Source: Pseudomonas alkylphenolica (GTDB lineage Bacteria > Pseudomonadota > Gammaproteobacteria > Pseudomonadales > Pseudomonadaceae). Taken from it: 64,000 nt of DNA. A model generated the notes under the pieces. It made no database searches. It was not told where the DNA came from and worked only from the letters and a program-made list of their open reading frames with translations. Shown in pieces: positions 8,562 through 16,189 of the stretch. How positions within the stretch are numbered: position 1 is the first letter of the stretch; each line of letters begins with the position of its first letter. A program made the translations under genes and the position numbers. The stretch is taken from assembly GCF_004025535.1 (NCBI RefSeq), contig NZ_QJRG01000042.1, positions 244,556 to 308,555 of the forward strand, given 5' to 3'.

Positions 8562-8918
8562 TCATGACTGCCGCTTTTTGAGCACCAGCTTCCCGGCGTC
8601 ATAGGAAACTTCTTCATAGTCTTTGAACAGCGCAATGATCAGCGCCAGGCCCACAGACGCCGCGGCGATGATGGCGGCAATTTCAAGCCCGGTGAGTGCG
8701 GCAACCGGCGCCGCGGCGAACATCGACAGACCGCCGGTCAGGGGCATGGCGGCAAGCGCAACGGCTAATGTGCCGAGGGTGACTGAGCCGGCCAGCGCAA
8801 TTTTCTTCGACCTTTTCACTTTTTCAGCAAGCTCGCCTTGTACGACAATCCGCTCTACGCCTGACTGCCTGGCTGTTGCCAGCTCTTCCTTTGTTCTGAC
8901 CGTTACGATGCTCATCAT
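8562..8918 (-). CDS. Predicted two-span membrane protein, unknown function
   Basis: A 118-residue protein. The first 40 residues are soluble and charged (VRTKEELATARQSGVERIVV, then GELAEKVKRSKK). Two hydrophobic stretches rich in Ala/Gly/Leu follow (about residues 40-68 and 72-97), then the cytoplasmic-looking tail FKDYEEVSYDAGKLVLKKRQS. AAGGAAG precedes the two ATGs at 8918/8915. The VKRSKK-then-hydrophobic pattern fits a positive-inside inner-membrane insertion. The family is not recognised; an accessory-region protein is likely. Confidence 0.7.
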   Translation of the reverse strand: MMSIVTVRTKEELATARQSGVERIVVQGELAEKVKRSKKIALAGSVTLGTLAVALAAMPLTGGLSMFAAAPVAALTGLEIAAIIAAASVGLALIIALFKDYEEVSYDAGKLVLKKRQS

Positions 8919-9153
8919 GCTTCCTTAATTACCTGGTTTAAGCCCGCCGCGTCTGTCAGCCAGCACTGGACCGTCATGCTGCCGCAGGAGCATTCAAATG
9001 ATGGCATTTTGACCCTTGACCAGCAACAGGAGTCCGGCAGCACCACAAAGGCCAGACTTTGTGTGGCACGCCAGCCATCAACGGCCTTGTTGAAGCGAAC
9101 TTGAACTTAAGGCTATCTTCCAGAGCATCATTGCGTTGAAAAGGAGTTCACAC

Positions 9154-9399
9154 GTGCCATTTCCATCGAAGGAGCGCACCGCGCTGCTAGCCCTCAAGGG
9201 CGTAGGGCCGACGGTGATTACACGGCTTGAGCAAATGGGTATTGAATCGCTGCAGGAACTTGCCAGGTCGAATGTCAGTGACATCCTGGGGCAAGCAGCT
9301 GCCGCATTAGGTTCGACCTGCTGGAAGAACAGCCCTCAAGCCCGAGCTGCCATTACCGCAGCAGTCGAACTTGCAAAAAATCACCAGCAAGTCCGTTGA
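9154..9399 (+). CDS. Helix-hairpin-helix domain protein
   Basis: An 81-residue protein that begins with GTG at 9154, chosen because AAAAGGAG (9139-9146) ends 7 nt before it; an upstream in-frame TTG lies before that site. The sequence LLALKGVGPTVITRLEQMGIESLQELA is a helix-hairpin-helix with the GVG hairpin, a fold that binds the DNA backbone non-specifically. The size and layout resemble small Cdd1-type 'pathogenicity locus' proteins. Its actual role is unknown; DNA binding is inferred from the motif. The following gene starts 53 nt later and may be co-transcribed. Confidence 0.75.
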   Translation: MPFPSKERTALLALKGVGPTVITRLEQMGIESLQELARSNVSDILGQAAAALGSTCWKNSPQARAAITAAVELAKNHQQVR

Positions 9400-9418
9400 G
9401 CCCACCTATATCCCACAC

Positions 9419-9450
9419 TCAATCAACTCAATCAACTCAATCAACTCAAC
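9419..9450 (+). repeat. Short tandem repeat TCAATCAAC (3.5 copies)
   Basis: Three perfect 9-nt units plus a partial fourth end one base before the ATG at 9452. The array replaces the region where a ribosome site is expected. Read in the frame of the following gene it encodes Ser-Ile-Asn repeats. Confidence 0.9.
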
Positions 9451-9451
9451 A

Positions 9452-9817
9452 ATGAATCAATTGGAGAAAGCCTTGGAAGCGCGCAACACTGAAGTACCTG
9501 AATCGCCTGCGGACCTGCAATGGATCAACCTGCCGCATGGCGGAAGTCAGGCCGGATTTTATGTTGGCCGCCTCGTTGATGCGTTCAATCAGGAAGGTGT
9601 GCGGGAGAAGGTCATTGGTGGAATCCACAAAGGGCTTGCGGAAGTAAAAACCCACTCTCTGGACTTCCTGCTTCGCACGCGCTATGCCAAAACACCTGAC
9701 ACAAAACAAGTGGTTGCCGCTGTGATCGACGACCTGGTGAGTACCGGCCTTTTCCAGCGGTCGACCATGAGCGATCCAGAGACCGGAAAAGCAGTCGATA
9801 GCCTCGCACTAACCTGA
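9452..9817 (+). CDS. Hypothetical protein downstream of a tandem repeat
   Basis: From ATG 9452 the protein is 121 residues, soluble, mixed alpha/beta in character, with no family I recognise (FYVGRLVDAFNQEGVREKVI, then VVAAVIDDLVSTGLFQ). No clear Shine-Dalgarno is present; the 9-nt repeat occupies that position. The frame stays open upstream to a TTG at 9371 inside the helix-hairpin-helix gene, so translation could be coupled to it or could start farther upstream. The 3' end is followed by a small hairpin (9833-9849) without a T tract. Confidence 0.6.
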   Translation: MNQLEKALEARNTEVPESPADLQWINLPHGGSQAGFYVGRLVDAFNQEGVREKVIGGIHKGLAEVKTHSLDFLLRTRYAKTPDTKQVVAAVIDDLVSTGLFQRSTMSDPETGKAVDSLALT

Positions 9818-9910
9818 ACAGCCGAACTCGCCCCCTCTCTTGGAGAGGGTCTGGCGGGAATAGCCGCTGCTAAAGTGGCCCGGCATTCGCTCCCGCCCTC
9901 AGGAAACACT

Positions 9911-10396
9911 ATGAGCAACCGCGCCACACCCGCCAGCCGGGCAGAATTCAAGTACTTCACCGAAGTAACAACACGCTGGGGTGATCAAGACCCTTACGGA
10001 CACGTTAATAACGTCGTGTATTACTCCTATTGCGAAGCGGCAATCAGTGAGTTCCTGGTAGCCCGCGGCACGCTGGATATCACCGGCAGCCCGGTGATCG
10101 GGCTGATCGTGAACTCAGGCTGCACCTACTTCTCCCCTATCGAGTTTCCCGGGCGGATTGCAGTTGGCGTACGGATATCCCATTTGGGCAACAGCAGTGC
10201 GCGTTATGAAGTGGCACTGTTTCGGGGTGACGATGTGCACGCCTCAGCGGTCGCGCATATTGTTTATGTGTACGTCGAGCGGTCCAGTAACGTGTCCGTG
10301 CCCATTCCTGCAGCTGTGCGTGCCGAGCTTCATAGCCTGACGGATGACGCCCGCCTGGGAACAGCCGCTCAAGCTGAACCGGCCAACATCAACTGA
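9911..10396 (+). CDS. Acyl-CoA thioesterase, 4HBT hotdog family
   Basis: A 161-residue hotdog-fold protein of the YbgC/FadM type that would hydrolyse an acyl-CoA thioester in the cytoplasm. The motif TRWGDQDPYGHVNNVVYYSY contains the catalytic Asp and the GHVNN loop of this family. The central part VNSGCTYFSPIEFPG and the following beta strands fit the rest of the fold. ATG 9911 has AGGA 6 nt upstream. The substrate cannot be read from sequence. It stands alone, convergent with the lipoprotein gene 2 nt downstream. Confidence 0.88.
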   Translation: MSNRATPASRAEFKYFTEVTTRWGDQDPYGHVNNVVYYSYCEAAISEFLVARGTLDITGSPVIGLIVNSGCTYFSPIEFPGRIAVGVRISHLGNSSARYEVALFRGDDVHASAVAHIVYVYVERSSNVSVPIPAAVRAELHSLTDDARLGTAAQAEPANIN

Positions 10397-10398
10397 TT

Positions 10399-10893
10399 TT
10401 ATAACCCGGGGAAGGATGCTCGCTGAATTGCCTCACGCGCTTGCAGTGCACGCTCAGAAACCACATCCCGGGAAGCCGGAAGCGCAATCGCTTCCATGGC
10501 CGACGTCCACTTCAAATAAGCATGGCTAACAGTCAGGTAGCCCGCCGGTGGCTTCTTGCTCGATGTGTAGTAATGGTCGAAGTAATAGCTGTCGACGATG
10601 GGCATCGAGCGCTTGCTGCAGCCGACTGGAGACGTGTCGGCGCGCCCGTTCAGGCAGCGTTCAAGTGATTGAGACATCAGTTTCACCACATTTTGCTCTG
10701 CTGAACGACTGGGGCTGACCTGATCATTGAGCCATTCTTCGAGGCTGGGATATTTAGCGCTATCTTTGGCCCAAAGTGCTTCAGCAAATTCCCGCTGCTG
10801 CCTGGCCTCTTCTTCTGTCATCGGCTTCCATTTCGGCTGGCATGCAGACAGCGCCATCGTCACAACGACAAGTGCGGTAGAACGTTTGAGCAT
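10399..10893 (-). CDS. Predicted lipoprotein, unknown function
   Basis: A 164-residue protein with a signal peptide ending in the lipobox MALSAC, so Cys18 should be lipidated after cleavage. The mature part is soluble and helical (PMTEEEARQQREFAEALWAK). Two Cys (SLERCLNG and PVGCSKR) might form a disulfide in the periplasm. The ATG at 10893 is preferred over an upstream start at 10923 because it begins the signal peptide. Function unknown. Confidence 0.75.
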   Translation of the reverse strand: MLKRSTALVVVTMALSACQPKWKPMTEEEARQQREFAEALWAKDSAKYPSLEEWLNDQVSPSRSAEQNVVKLMSQSLERCLNGRADTSPVGCSKRSMPIVDSYYFDHYYTSSKKPPAGYLTVSHAYLKWTSAMEAIALPASRDVVSERALQAREAIQRASFPGL

Positions 10894-10981
10894 ATGACTT
10901 TCCGTGTTGATACGACCCGGCAAAAGGGTAACGCTATTCAGCAGGCGGAACGAGGGCCGCCAAGCAAAAGGCTTGGGCGGA

Positions 10982-11161
10982 CTACTCTTTCTGACTCTGT
11001 TTCCAGCCTGCTACAACCATAACGGCACCAATGATCAAAAGGATGACCACCGGGGCATCATTACTTTTTTCTCGCAAAATGAAATTCAGCGTTACACCGG
11101 CCCCGACCATCAGCAGCATAACCCCGACCACAAAAACACCATTTCGAAATGCCTTATCCAT
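10982..11161 (-). CDS. Small two-span membrane protein
   Basis: A 59-residue protein with two hydrophobic helices (FVVGVMLLMVGAGVTLNFIL and VVILLIIGAVMVVAGW) joined by the charged turn REKSNDAP. ATG 11161 has a strong AAGGAAGGGG site upstream, which rejects the longer frame starting at 11404. Family not recognised. Confidence 0.68.
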   Translation of the reverse strand: MDKAFRNGVFVVGVMLLMVGAGVTLNFILREKSNDAPVVILLIIGAVMVVAGWKQSQKE

Positions 11162-11316
11162 AGCGCGCCCCTTCCTTGATCCCGCCCCAACTGAATATAG
11201 CCGCCAGGCGCCGCGCGCGCAGAGGGAAGCAGATTCAACCAGGCCTTTTATGCAGAAATGATCAGTTTTTTTCGAGCGCGCGTGCGTGCTTGTGTGCGCG
11301 TAAGCGCTACGGCGGC

Positions 11317-11895
11317 CTAGTTTTTTCCTTTGATAATCCTGGCAGTTGCAATACCTAGACACTCTTCGAAGGTAATGTTCCCGTGCTTCTCCTTCTCCAA
11401 GCAATAGCCTCCAACGTCAAAATTAGGGTTATCGGCATCAATGTCGCTGAAGGTGCTGTACGCGTCTCTTTCTCTCGGAGTGGAGGGTGAGGTTGAGGTT
11501 GACGTGGACGACAAGCCCTTATCATCAACGAGTTCGGAGGCCGGCGTAAAATGGGATGGGGGATTTCCGTGAGGCATATCTTTCACAATGGTATATAAGA
11601 GCACAACCACCCCGAGCACAGATAATACTGCGATAACCCCAATGAAGCGGATGAAAAACTTAGCCTTGAGTTTTAGCTCTTTAGTGGCGATTATTTTTTC
11701 GCGCTCCTTCAGCGATTGCTCAAGGTTTTTTAGCTCTTCTTCCTTTTTATACACCCAGTCTTCCAGTTTCCGGCGCTGGTTTTCATCGTACTCTTTCCTG
11801 AGCTCAGCTGCCTTCTCAATGAGCTCATCTGTCTTTTTGCCTGCGCCCTCTTTGAGCACGTTAGCTTTTTCTTTTATAAATTTCAGGGCGTCCAA
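11317..11895 (-). CDS. Coiled-coil protein with one membrane helix, unknown function
   Basis: A 192-residue protein. Residues 1-78 are highly charged and heptad-like (KKTDELIEKAAELRKEYDE, then KKEEELKNLEQSLKEREKI), predicting a coiled coil. Residues about 80-105 form a single membrane helix. The rest is a Ser/Thr-rich linker (STSTSTSPSTPRER) and a small domain with two Cys (GGYCLEKEKHGNITFEECLG). The gene is visibly more AT-rich and Lys-rich than its neighbours, suggesting recent acquisition. A type II orientation with an external Cys-bearing tip is possible. Confidence 0.7.
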   Translation of the reverse strand: MDALKFIKEKANVLKEGAGKKTDELIEKAAELRKEYDENQRRKLEDWVYKKEEELKNLEQSLKEREKIIATKELKLKAKFFIRFIGVIAVLSVLGVVVLLYTIVKDMPHGNPPSHFTPASELVDDKGLSSTSTSTSPSTPRERDAYSTFSDIDADNPNFDVGGYCLEKEKHGNITFEECLGIATARIIKGKN

Positions 11896-12300
11896 GTTCT
11901 AATCTTCCAATGTGAAGTTTTTTTGTCAGCAGGGAAAGACAGGGTACGTCGAGGTACGTATTGCTACTAACGGTCGCGTGGAGTCACGCAAATATCGCGA
12001 AGCATTACAATCCCTCTCCCGGCGCCCTGCCGACCGCCAAAAATCAGCTGCACGTGACCATCCACAGCTGGTCGAGCCTGGTGGCAGCATCCAGCATCAG
12101 CCTTTGCCAATTCCATTGCCGACTTAATGCCCACGCCTTCAAAATCAGAAAGTAGAGGCGGCAGTACAGGTAAGACCGGCTACCTGGGCAGGTGCTCCTG
12201 CTTTCGCCGCCTGACCCAAAAGATAGAAGTCTGCTAAATTGGCGCGCCTCCCAGTGCGGGCCACGCTCAAGCCGCAACCATTGAACATACAGGAGTAACC
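11896..12300. other. Gap without a confident gene
   Basis: About 400 nt with no convincing coding region. Short frames exist on both strands but lack ribosome sites and family resemblance. One translation (GYVEVRIATNGRVESRKY) faintly recalls a TonB C-terminal strand, which may be chance. AGGAG at 12291-12295 belongs to the next gene. Confidence 0.5.
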
Positions 12301-12483
12301 ATGATCTGGGCAGTTTTGGTAATAGGGGTACTGTTTCTTTCCATTATTGGAATCGGCTGCACCTTGGTCATCTTTAGTAAAGATGAAGGGTTAGGAAAAC
12401 GGGTTCTTATAAGCGTGATTGGTGTTTCAATTCTCGCTGCAACCTGGAACGGCACTGGCTGGCTAGTAGAGAATTTAAAGTAA
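12301..12483 (+). CDS. Small two-span membrane protein
   Basis: A 60-residue protein with hydrophobic segments IWAVLVIGVLFLSIIGIGC and VLISVIGVSILAATWNGTG separated by FSKDEGLGKR. The ribosome site AGGAG lies 5 nt before the ATG. The gene lies in the AT-richer accessory stretch. No family recognised. Confidence 0.68.
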   Translation: MIWAVLVIGVLFLSIIGIGCTLVIFSKDEGLGKRVLISVIGVSILAATWNGTGWLVENLK

Positions 12484-12629
12484 CTTCTCTGCCCCTACGA
12501 CCTTGCATGGGCGCTCGCCTCCTCCTGCGCCATCTCAACGCCACCGGTCACTTCGCTCAATGCTTTCTTGCAGCCTACGAAACAGACGACTACTACTAAA
12601 GTCTATATCTGCCTGGGGAGGCACGAAAA

Positions 12630-12866
12630 ATGCAAAAGCGATTCGTTACTATTCCGGCCGTTCCGATTGAAGAAGAATCTTTCCGATCAGGCGCTCGCTT
12701 CTACGCCAACACGGTGCCGGGAGGATTCGACATCTACGACAACCAGGAAAAATTACGCCTCAAGCCAAGCTATACAGCCAAGGCGACGGCAGATGCCGCG
12801 TGCGCAAAAATGAATATGGAGTCACGTAACCCTGACGAACTCTTCCTGCCGCTGCGTACTTGTTGA
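12630..12866 (+). CDS. Small conserved protein, paralogue of the gene at 8226
   Basis: A 78-residue soluble protein beginning MQKRFVTIPAVPIEEESF. It is about three-quarters identical to the product of 8226..8465 over the first 46 residues, then diverges, ending in Cys. The leader TCTGCCTGGGGAGGC before the ATG is identical to that of the other copy, which fixes the start in both. Function unknown. The conserved core VPGGFDIYDNQEK followed by LRLKPSY may be a small beta domain. Confidence 0.72.
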   Translation: MQKRFVTIPAVPIEEESFRSGARFYANTVPGGFDIYDNQEKLRLKPSYTAKATADAACAKMNMESRNPDELFLPLRTC

Positions 12867-12966
12867 CAATAGCGCCCGCCTCAAAATCGATAGCTGCTTG
12901 GCCCGACGCACTCGAAAGAGTACCTGCCGTCAGGTAGCGTGGTTTAGAGGTCACTGAGCGCTCCGG

Positions 12967-12996
12967 ATGCAAAAAGCCCAGCGCAATGGCTGGGCT
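12967..12996 (-). terminator. Terminator hairpin read on the minus strand
   Basis: AGCCCAGC (12975-12982) pairs with GCTGGGCT (12989-12996). Read on the minus strand the stem is followed by TTTTT. It lies downstream of tRNA-Cys as a second stop, or ends another minus-strand transcript. Confidence 0.6.
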
Positions 12997-13052
12997 CAAC
13001 GGTTGGTCAATATGGAAAGTATTGGAACTCCGCGCTTTTCGAGCACGCAAAG

Positions 13053-13081
13053 AAAAACCCCGCAGACGTTAATCTGCGGGG
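13053..13081 (-). terminator. tRNA-Cys terminator
   Basis: CCCCGCAGA (13058-13066) pairs with TCTGCGGGG (13073-13081), loop CGTTAA. On the minus strand it is followed by TTTTTCTTT and starts 11 nt past the tRNA 3' end. A near-identical copy is at 8519-8542. Confidence 0.85.
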
Positions 13082-13091
13082 CTTTCAATAA

Positions 13092-13165
13092 TGGAGGCCG
13101 AGGTCGGAATCGAACCGGCGTAGACGGATTTGCAATCCGGAGCATAACCACTTTGCTACTCGGCC
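13092..13165 (-). tRNA. tRNA-Cys (anticodon GCA)
   Basis: A 74-nt tRNA on the minus strand. Acceptor GGCCGAG pairs with CTCGGCC, with discriminator U and encoded CCA. The anticodon loop TTGCAAA on a CGGA/TCCG stem gives anticodon GCA. The T-arm is CCGGTTCGATTCCGA. Its 3' end faces the accessory region. Confidence 0.96.
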
Positions 13166-13476
13166 TCAAATGCCCGAGATCCTCTAAACAGCAATCTCAA
13201 ACATATACAACTCTTTAAGGAAACAACTCGATAAAACCGCTATCTCCTTGAAAACGCTAAGCTTTTCAGCTGCCTCGTTTTCGATGGACGCAATTATGGA
13301 CTCATTCGATTGAGCTGGCAACCCCTTGAATTCAAAAAGTTTATTTTTTTCTTTCAAGGGCGCTGAAGTGCCGCGATGCGGGGGTTCAAGCGCAACGTAC
13401 AGGGTGACGCGGGCCCGGCAAAGGGTCTTATCATAAAGCGTCTTTCCCCTGCCCGCTTCATTAATGGCTGTTTACG
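13166..13476. other. Gap without a gene (tRNA-Cys promoter side)
   Basis: A 311-nt, relatively AT-rich stretch upstream of tRNA-Cys (minus) and alkB (plus). It must hold both promoters, but no clear -35/-10 pair stands out. It contains an 8-bp inverted repeat CCCTTGAA/TTCAAGGG (13323-13330 and 13353-13360) flanking a T-rich loop. No coding signal is seen. Confidence 0.55.
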
Positions 13477-14130
13477 ATGCAAACCGAACTGGACCTGTTC
13501 GATCCTCAAAGCCCGCAGCAACCGCAATGGGTCGGCCCACACGCGGTGCTGCTGCCGGGCTTTGCCCTGCCTCAGGTTGAGGCGATGTTGCCGGCCCTGC
13601 GCCAGGTGGTGGCCTCGGCGCCATTTCGCCATATGCTCACACCCGGCGGTCTTAAAATGGCCGTAGGGCTTACCAACTGTGGCGCACTGGGCTGGGTCAG
13701 TGACCGTCAGGGTTACCGCTACAGCCCGGTCGATCCGCTGAGCAACCGACCATGGCCGGCAATGCCGGAGGTATTGCTCGACCTGGCCGGACACGCGGCA
13801 GCCCTGGCGGGGTTTGCCGACTTCAGCCCCGACGCCTGCCTGGTCAACTGCTATCGCCCCGGTAACCGCCTGAGCCTGCATCAGGACCGCGACGAGCAAG
13901 ACTTCAGCCAGCCGATCGTGTCGGTATCGCTCGGTTTGCCGGCGGTGTTCCTGCTCGGCGGACACCGGCGAAACGAGCCCACCCAGCGTATCGGCCTGCG
14001 CCACGGCGATGTGCTGGTGTGGGGCGGCGAAGACCGTTTGCGTTTTCATGGTGTGCTGCCGCTCAAGCCAGGTGCGCACCCGGTGCTTGGGAGTCTGCGA
14101 ATCAACCTGACTTTGCGCAAGGCGGGCTGA
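13477..14130 (+). CDS. alkB: AlkB-family alpha-ketoglutarate-dependent demethylase
   Basis: A 217-residue Fe(II)/2-oxoglutarate dioxygenase, the same length as E. coli AlkB (216), which repairs 1-methyladenine and 3-methylcytosine in DNA by oxidative demethylation. Iron ligands are His135 and Asp137 in LSLHQDRDE and His191 in LRFHGVLP. The 2-oxoglutarate-binding Arg lies in LRINLTLRKAG near the C-terminus. The substrate-proximal block CLVNCYRPGNRLSLHQD matches the family. No ada or alkA lies nearby, so it appears to be an independent transcript. The ribosome site before ATG 13477 is weak. Confidence 0.93.
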   Translation: MQTELDLFDPQSPQQPQWVGPHAVLLPGFALPQVEAMLPALRQVVASAPFRHMLTPGGLKMAVGLTNCGALGWVSDRQGYRYSPVDPLSNRPWPAMPEVLLDLAGHAAALAGFADFSPDACLVNCYRPGNRLSLHQDRDEQDFSQPIVSVSLGLPAVFLLGGHRRNEPTQRIGLRHGDVLVWGGEDRLRFHGVLPLKPGAHPVLGSLRINLTLRKAG

Positions 14131-14233
14131 GCAGACAACATTAGCTGTATATCTATACAGATAAAACTTGCCAGCCCTGTCAATCCTGCGCATGCTATGG
14201 CCCACCCCAGCCATAGAATGACACCCCGCCGGC

Positions 14234-16180
14234 ATGCGCCTGTTTCTCTGCGAAAAGCCTTCCCAGGCCAAGGATATTGCCAAGGTCCTCGGCGCCAACC
14301 GCCGCGGTGATGGCTGCTGGGTGGGCAGCAATGTGACTGTGACCTGGTGCATCGGCCACTTGCTCGAAACCGCCCCGCCCGATAGCTACGATGCCCGCTA
14401 CAAGCGCTGGGTGCTGGCTGACCTGCCGATCATTCCGAGCCAATGGAAGATGCTGGTCAAGCCGAAAACCGCCAGCCAGTTCAAGGCCGTCAAACGCCTG
14501 CTCGGCGAGGCCAGCGAGCTGGTGATCGCCACCGACGCCGACCGCGAAGGCGAAATGATCGCCCGTGAGCTGGTCGAACACTGCCGCTACCGCGGGCCGA
14601 TCCAGCGCCTGTGGCTGTCGGCACTGGACGATGCCTCGATCCGCAAGGCCCTCGCCGCACTCAAGCCAGGCAACGAAACCTTCAGCCTGTATCACTCGGC
14701 CCTGGGCCGTTCACGGGCCGACTGGCTGATCGGCATGAACATGAGCCGACTCTTTACCTTGCTGGGCCGGCAGTCCGGTTATCAGGGCGTGCTGCCGGTG
14801 GGCAGGGTGCAAACCCCGACCTTGCGCCTGGTGGTCGACCGCGACCGCAGCATCGCCAACTTCGTACCGGTGGCGTTCTGGGCCATTGACGTACTGCTCG
14901 ACAGCGCCGGCACCCGGTTCACCGCGCAATGGCGGGCCAGCGAAGATGCCTGCGACGACCAGGGCCGCTGCCTTAATCAGGCACTGGCACAGGACGCAGC
15001 GGCGGCCATCGGCAACGCCCACAGCGCCCAGGTGGTCAAGGTGGCTACCGAGCGCGTACGCGAAGCGGCACCGTTGCCCTTCGACCTCGGCACCTTGCAG
15101 GAACTGTGCTCGAAAAAATTCGGCCTGGGCGCCCAGGAAACCCTCGACATCGCCCAGGCGCTGTACGAAACCCACAAGCTCATTACCTACCCACGCAGCG
15201 ATTGCGGCTACCTGCCGGTCAGCCAGCACGCCGAGGCCCCAGGCACTCTGGCTGCGTTGCTGCGTGCCGACTCCGGCCTTGCGCCCCTGCAACCGCACCT
15301 GCAGGCCCAGCGCAAATCACGGGCCTGGAACGACGCCAAGGTCAGCGCCCACCACGGCATCATTCCCACGGCCGCCGCCAGCGACCCTTCTCGCCTGCCG
15401 CCCAAGTACAAGGCGGTGTATACCCTGATTCGCGCCCGCTACCTGGCGCAGTTCCTGCCCAATCACGAGTATGACCGCACCCAGGCCGACTTCGACTGCG
15501 CCGGCCAGGCCTTGCGAGCCGTCGGCAAGCAGATCGTCGAACCTGGCTGGCGCCGCGCCCTGCCCGAAGCCCTGACCCCGGGCAAAGGCCGCGAAGCACC
15601 CGTTGCCCAGGTGCTGCCGGCCTTGCATCAGGGCCAGGACTGCCAGGTGGCCGAGGTCAACCTCAAGGACCTGTGGACCCAGCCGCCCAAGCCGTTTACC
15701 GAAGGCGACCTGATCAAGGCCATGAAAAACGTCGCCAAGCTGGTGGACGACCCGCGCCTGAAGCAGAAGCTCAAGGAAACCACCGGCATCGGCACCGAAG
15801 CCACGCGTGCCGGCATCATTCAAGGCCTGCTCGATCGCGGCTACCTGATCAAACAGGGCAAGGCGCTCAGCGCCACGCCGGCCGCCTTCAGCCTGATCGA
15901 TGCCGTACCCCGAGCCATCGCCGACCCAGGCACCACAGCGATCTGGGAACAGGCGCTGGACATGGTCCAGAGCGGCGAGATGAGCCTTGAAACTTTCGTT
16001 GCCAAACAATCGGCCTGGATGAGCAAGCAAGTGGAGCGCTGTGCGGGCCTGCAGCTGACCATCAGCGGTCCGGCGACGCCGGCCGGGCGTGGCGGCGCGC
16101 CATGGAAAAAGAAACGCAAGCGCAGCGCGACAGCGACGAAAACCCCGCGTAAACCGCGCGCCAAAACGCAGCAGGGCTGA
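14234..16180 (+). CDS. topB: DNA topoisomerase III
   Basis: A 648-residue type IA topoisomerase that decatenates DNA and resolves recombination intermediates. The TOPRIM domain opens with LFLCEKPSQAKDIA and carries ATDADREGEMIARE with the metal-binding DxD. The catalytic tyrosine is Tyr319 in KLITYPRSDCGYLP. The decatenation-type core continues through KETTGIGTEATRAGIIQGL. The C-terminal 25 residues are a basic Lys/Arg tail, as in TopB. The size matches E. coli TopB (653). It is followed by convergent lysR after 9 nt. Confidence 0.95.
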   Translation: MRLFLCEKPSQAKDIAKVLGANRRGDGCWVGSNVTVTWCIGHLLETAPPDSYDARYKRWVLADLPIIPSQWKMLVKPKTASQFKAVKRLLGEASELVIATDADREGEMIARELVEHCRYRGPIQRLWLSALDDASIRKALAALKPGNETFSLYHSALGRSRADWLIGMNMSRLFTLLGRQSGYQGVLPVGRVQTPTLRLVVDRDRSIANFVPVAFWAIDVLLDSAGTRFTAQWRASEDACDDQGRCLNQALAQDAAAAIGNAHSAQVVKVATERVREAAPLPFDLGTLQELCSKKFGLGAQETLDIAQALYETHKLITYPRSDCGYLPVSQHAEAPGTLAALLRADSGLAPLQPHLQAQRKSRAWNDAKVSAHHGIIPTAAASDPSRLPPKYKAVYTLIRARYLAQFLPNHEYDRTQADFDCAGQALRAVGKQIVEPGWRRALPEALTPGKGREAPVAQVLPALHQGQDCQVAEVNLKDLWTQPPKPFTEGDLIKAMKNVAKLVDDPRLKQKLKETTGIGTEATRAGIIQGLLDRGYLIKQGKALSATPAAFSLIDAVPRAIADPGTTAIWEQALDMVQSGEMSLETFVAKQSAWMSKQVERCAGLQLTISGPATPAGRGGAPWKKKRKRSATATKTPRKPRAKTQQG

Positions 16181-16189
16181 GCCCCGGGG

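Noticed and set aside
9419..9450. Direct repeats considered as a CRISPR array
   Set aside because: Units are 9 nt with no spacers and no cas genes nearby.
11912..12127. Fragment reading GYVEVRIATNGRVESRKY as a TonB-domain remnant
   Set aside because: Similarity is short and the rest of the domain is missing, so chance is as likely.
13354..14352. Minus-strand frame opposite alkB and the start of topB
   Set aside because: Antisense shadow of genes with clear active sites.
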